From Euryarchaeota archaeon UBA561 (GTDB taxonomy: Archaea > Thermoplasmatota > Poseidoniia > Poseidoniales > Poseidoniaceae), in contig DANX01000095.1 in the NCBI GenBank assembly GCA_002502295.1, positions 11,691 to 18,213 of the forward strand: 6,523 nucleotides of DNA, written 5' to 3'. How positions within the stretch are numbered: position 1 is the stretch's first letter; each line of letters begins with the position of its first letter. The position numbers and the translations under genes are program-made. The notes beneath the pieces are model-generated. The model saw only the letters and a list, made by a program, of their open reading frames with translations. It searched no databases and was not told the DNA's origin. Below are positions 5,442-6,523 of the stretch, in pieces.

Positions 5442-6523
5442 ATGGCACGAAAGCTTCCCGCCCAACCCGAAGTAAACATCGGCTTAGTCGGCCACGTCGA
5501 CCACGGAAAAACAACGCTCACGCAGGCCTTGTCAGGCGTGTGGACCGACACACACTCCGAGGAACGCAAGCGTGGCATTTCAATCAAACTTGGCTATGCA
5601 GATACAGCCTTCTACAAGGACAAAGACGGACGTTACTACGCCACAGGGAAACGAGCTGATGGTGCCGATGACGTAGCGTCTGAACTGGAACGAGTGGTCT
5701 CTTTTGTTGACGCACCTGGCCACGAGACGCTGATGGCGATCATGATTACAGGAGCCTCAATCATGGACGGAGCCATGTTGATGGTTGCCGCGAACGAGAC
5801 GTGCCCGCAGCCACAAACCCGTGAACATCTCATGGCGCTTGAAATTGCAGGCATCAAGAACATCGTCATCGTCCAGAATAAAATCGACCTCGTGTCCAAG
5901 GAACGAGCCATGGAGTCGCACGCCGAAATCAAAAGTTTCCTGCAAGGAACCATCGCCGAAGACGCTCCGGTCATCCCCGTCTCTGCTCATCACGACGTCA
6001 ACCTTGACGTCTTGATTCAAGCCATTGAAGCGACCATCCCGACACCTGATCGGTCCAAAGACAAGCGTTCAATCATGCACGTCGCCCGCTCATTCGACAT
6101 CAATCGACCAGGGACACGACCCTCAAAACTTCGTGGAGGCGTGATTGGGGGCAGCATCGTCGAAGGTGAATTCTCAGAAGGAGACGAGGTCATTATCGGA
6201 CCGGGTCGTAAGATTGAGAAAGGGAACAAATCAACATGGGAGCCGATTGAAGCGGTGGTCAGCAGCATGCAAGGCGGCGGATTGAACCTGGAAACCATGC
6301 ACGCCGGTGGCCTCTGCGGGATGGCGACCTTCCTCGACCCATCGATCACCACATCCGACAATCTTTCAGGACAAGTCGTCGCAAGAAAAGGAGAACTCCC
6401 TGAAATTCTCAGCAACGTATCGATTGAAGTGAACTTGATGGAACGAATGGTCTCAGGGGACCTCACGACCAACGAGAAAATTCAACCGCTCAGAAACAAC
6501 GAGATGCTGATGCTCAACGTGGC
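5442..6523 (+). CDS. eif2g: Translation initiation factor 2 subunit gamma (partial, 3' end outside window)
   Basis: The 360 complete codons encode the GTPase subunit of aIF2, which brings initiator methionyl-tRNA to the small ribosomal subunit. GTPase motifs are G1 GHVDHGKTT (17-25), switch 1 HSEERKRGISIKLGYAD (38-54), G3 DAPGH (90-94), G4 NKID (146-149) and G5 SAH (181-183). TCPQPQTREHLMAL, RSFDINRPGT and GGVIGGSIVEGEF continue into the beta-barrel domain II, and LERMVSG marks the start of domain III. These distinguish it from EF-1 alpha, SelB and aIF5B. Full-length homologues are about 410 residues, so roughly 50 residues lie beyond the window. Between switch 1 and G3 (about residues 55-85), where many homologues have a cysteine zinc knuckle, there is no cysteine: the stretch is rich in Lys, Asp, Gly and Ala. 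The Ser of GISI in place of Thr also occurs in haloarchaeal homologues, as I recall them. The ATG has a strong Shine-Dalgarno sequence. Confidence 0.96.
   Translation, partial: MARKLPAQPEVNIGLVGHVDHGKTTLTQALSGVWTDTHSEERKRGISIKLGYADTAFYKDKDGRYYATGKRADGADDVASELERVVSFVDAPGHETLMAIMITGASIMDGAMLMVAANETCPQPQTREHLMALEIAGIKNIVIVQNKIDLVSKERAMESHAEIKSFLQGTIAEDAPVIPVSAHHDVNLDVLIQAIEATIPTPDRSKDKRSIMHVARSFDINRPGTRPSKLRGGVIGGSIVEGEFSEGDEVIIGPGRKIEKGNKSTWEPIEAVVSSMQGGGLNLETMHAGGLCGMATFLDPSITTSDNLSGQVVARKGELPEILSNVSIEVNLMERMVSGDLTTNEKIQPLRNNEMLMLNV

Overview
This window looks like part of a euryarchaeal chromosome, most plausibly a marine Group II archaeon (Candidatus Poseidoniia) or a close relative. The archaeal assignment is firm. 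It rests on an archaeal-type Hpt purine phosphoribosyltransferase, a Dph2 diphthamide enzyme, an Orc1/Cdc6 initiator, ribosomal protein S6e and the gamma subunit of archaeal initiation factor 2. The Group II placement is an inference from gene content, the Haloarchaea-like wording of aIF2 gamma, a bacterial-looking acyl-CoA dehydrogenase and a moderate base composition. No rRNA is present to settle it.

Layout: an acyl-CoA dehydrogenase lies on the minus strand (25-1194). A 117-bp divergent promoter region follows, containing an imperfect 18-bp dyad. Everything after that is on the plus strand: a glycine-cleavage-H-like protein (1312-1737), Hpt (1802-2380), Dph2 (2442-3551), Orc1/Cdc6 (3641-4840), S6e (4914-5402) and aIF2 gamma (5442 to the window end, truncated by the window edge). 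Intergenic gaps are 39-117 bp. No stretch over 300 bp lacks a gene. I see no tRNA, rRNA, insertion sequence, CRISPR array or long repeat.

Functional themes: the plus-strand block is mostly informational. Dph2 begins modification of elongation factor 2, S6e belongs to the small ribosomal subunit, aIF2 gamma delivers initiator tRNA, and Orc1/Cdc6 initiates replication. S6e and aIF2 gamma are 39 bp apart and are probably co-transcribed. Start signals are mixed. Hpt and probably Orc1/Cdc6 have TATA-like elements about 27-30 bp before the ATG, which suggests leaderless mRNAs. Dph2, S6e and aIF2 gamma have purine-rich Shine-Dalgarno sequences.

I do not see a convincing new multi-gene system. The points worth a second look are departures from family consensus: an H-like protein with Glu at the expected lipoyl-lysine position, an aIF2 gamma with no cysteines where many homologues carry a zinc knuckle, a long glutamine/glutamate-rich insertion in Dph2, a basic insertion in S6e, and a Gln at the sensor-1 position of Orc1/Cdc6.
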